A stretch of 64,000 bases of DNA. Origin: a virus. This document shows positions 63,202 to 64,000 of this stretch, in pieces (the stretch's first letter is position 1; the number at the start of each line of letters is the position of its first letter). The notes beneath the pieces were generated by a model. It was not told the origin of the DNA, did no database searches, and saw only the letters and a program-made list of their open reading frames with translations. Where the stretch lies: positions 1 through 64,000 of IMG/VR virus record IMGVR_UViG_3300027878_000003. One strand, 5' to 3'. A program made the position numbers and the translations under genes.

Positions 63202-64000
63202 GGGGCAAAGCTTCTCCAGCCGGATCAAATAGGTGTCCTTGTCCCCAGAGGGAAACATCTGCTTGAATTGCTAGAGCTGTGATAATTCTAGATTGAGCTT
63301 CTGTCTCAATCCACTCCGCAACGATCTTTAATCCTCTACGACCTGCCAAGCTGAGGATGTCCAGGGCGATCGACTGGTAGGCTGGCTCTGCAATCCGTCG
63401 CATGATTGAGCCGTCAATCTTGATCCAGTCCAAGGGCAGGCAGAGCTGATGCAAGCCTGACTGACCTTGGGCAAAGTCGTCCAAAGCAATTTCGCACCCT
63501 AGCTCTGCCAGTCCACCTAGAGTCTGACAGGCTTGATTGAGATCGAACTCTTGATGCTCGGTGACTTCAAAGACGAGCTGATCCGAGGTAGCACCCGTCA
63601 GTATCAAGGTCTTTTCGACAAACGAGGGGAGTTGAGGGTCGGAGACGGATGCTGCTGAAAGATTGATAAAAACTTTTTGATTGGGATTGCCGCTAATGGC
63701 TTCCAAGGCATCCTTGACCACCCATTGATCTAGGTTCTTGCTGAGTTCTTCGCTAGGGAAAATATAAGGCAAAAAAGCCCCTGGAAATAGAACTTCACCA
63801 TCCAATACGTATCGAATTAAGAGTTCAGTCAGTGTCTTTTGCTCATGCACCTCGCCTGCGTTGTGAAGCGGCTGAATCGCTTCCTCGCAAAGGAAAAGGT
63901 AGTCTTTGCCCACAGAAGAAAATGCATCAAGCATTCGATATTTCCACTCCTCTTTTTTCCGAAACGCCTCTGCTGCGTCTACCAGGGTCTGGCGCAAGGA
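63191..64000 (-). CDS. EAL-domain protein (partial)
   Basis: At least 269 aa; a Met lies at 63997, so the true start may be inside or beyond the window. An EAL phosphodiesterase domain is visible: LTELLIRYVLDGEVLFPGAFLPY (EAL region), KVFINLSAAS, VFEVTEHQ, IALDDFAQGQSGL, DWIKIDGS and IVAEWIETEAQ. Such enzymes hydrolyse cyclic di-GMP, a regulator of biofilm and motility. The first motif is not a canonical EAL, so activity is uncertain. An upstream sensor or GGDEF part may lie outside. Confidence 0.75.
   Translation of the reverse strand, partial: SLRQTLVDAAEAFRKKEEWKYRMLDAFSSVGKDYLFLCEEAIQPLHNAGEVHEQKTLTELLIRYVLDGEVLFPGAFLPYIFPSEELSKNLDQWVVKDALEAISGNPNQKVFINLSAASVSDPQLPSFVEKTLILTGATSDQLVFEVTEHQEFDLNQACQTLGGLAELGCEIALDDFAQGQSGLHQLCLPLDWIKIDGSIMRRIAEPAYQSIALDILSLAGRRGLKIVAEWIETEAQSRIITALAIQADVSLWGQGHLFDPAGEALPHAA

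Noticed and set aside
62830-63282. Plus-strand ORF of 150 aa
   Set aside because: It lies antisense to the 62791 and EAL genes, whose protein sequences look real; it is a shadow.
1-64000. Frequent GCGATCGC as a novel repeat
   Set aside because: This is the known cyanobacterial HIP1 octamer, used only as evidence of host type.

Overview
The window is cyanobacterial: the HIP1 octamer GCGATCGC recurs throughout, codon use is moderate GC, and several small proteins have a cyanobacterial look. It reads as the left end of a contig from a temperate phage or phage-plasmid. It carries a virion gene set, an integrase, a plasmid-style replication module and a DNA-translocase operon. The first 127 bases are an exact copy of 42599-42725, so the contig probably starts at an unresolved repeat.

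Layout, left to right. 123-11112 (minus): a 2579-aa tape measure protein, a 643-aa Cys-motif protein with a lipase-like region, and two unknown proteins. 11298-21427 (plus): small unknowns, a tyrosine recombinase, a 47-bp tandem-repeat array, an archaeo-eukaryotic-type primase, unknowns, and a TnpB-like protein that lacks the zinc finger and RuvC-III. 21424-42259 (minus): one long virion operon running from tail and head-tail genes through MuF, a giant modular protein, the DUF2213-like protease/scaffold, the DUF2184-like capsid protein, connectors, a holin-like protein and an L,D-transpeptidase-like lysin to the fibres. 42300-42725: a structured, promoter-bearing non-coding stretch ending in the 127-bp repeat. 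43769-45760 (plus): the portal, alone on the opposite strand. 45757-53631 (minus): an operon with an FtsK/SpoIIIE-type ATPase, a GH104-like plus M23 lipoprotein, and several small membrane proteins. 53887-55384 (plus): small unknowns. 55738-57068: an IS200/IS605-type element with an intact TnpB. 57098-58295: a 1.2-kb array of GCAC-centred motifs at about 23-bp spacing, containing a 60-aa DNA-binding-like gene. 58311-60688 (minus): terminase subunits. 61081-62794 (plus): small genes and an MT-A70 adenine methyltransferase. 62791-64000 (minus): an unknown and an EAL-domain protein cut by the window edge.

How it may work together (inference): the primase and tandem array form a replication module, the integrase allows chromosomal residence, and the terminase, portal, capsid and tail genes make a long-tailed virion. 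Three virion-region proteins share modules: an N-terminal domain with a CVKGxxCGxxCI motif, and a WVxDxRVxGGxYLRK motif. These are joined to LRAT-like, lipase-like or PI3K/HipA-like kinase regions, which suggests capsid-carried effectors. The FtsK-like ATPase with cell-wall hydrolase and small membrane proteins resembles actinobacterial TraB-type double-stranded DNA transfer, and the phased GCAC array is a plausible cis-acting site for it or for partition or packaging.

Limits: functions come from motif recognition without database searches. Starts were chosen from ribosome-binding sites and overlaps, and many small proteins remain unassigned.
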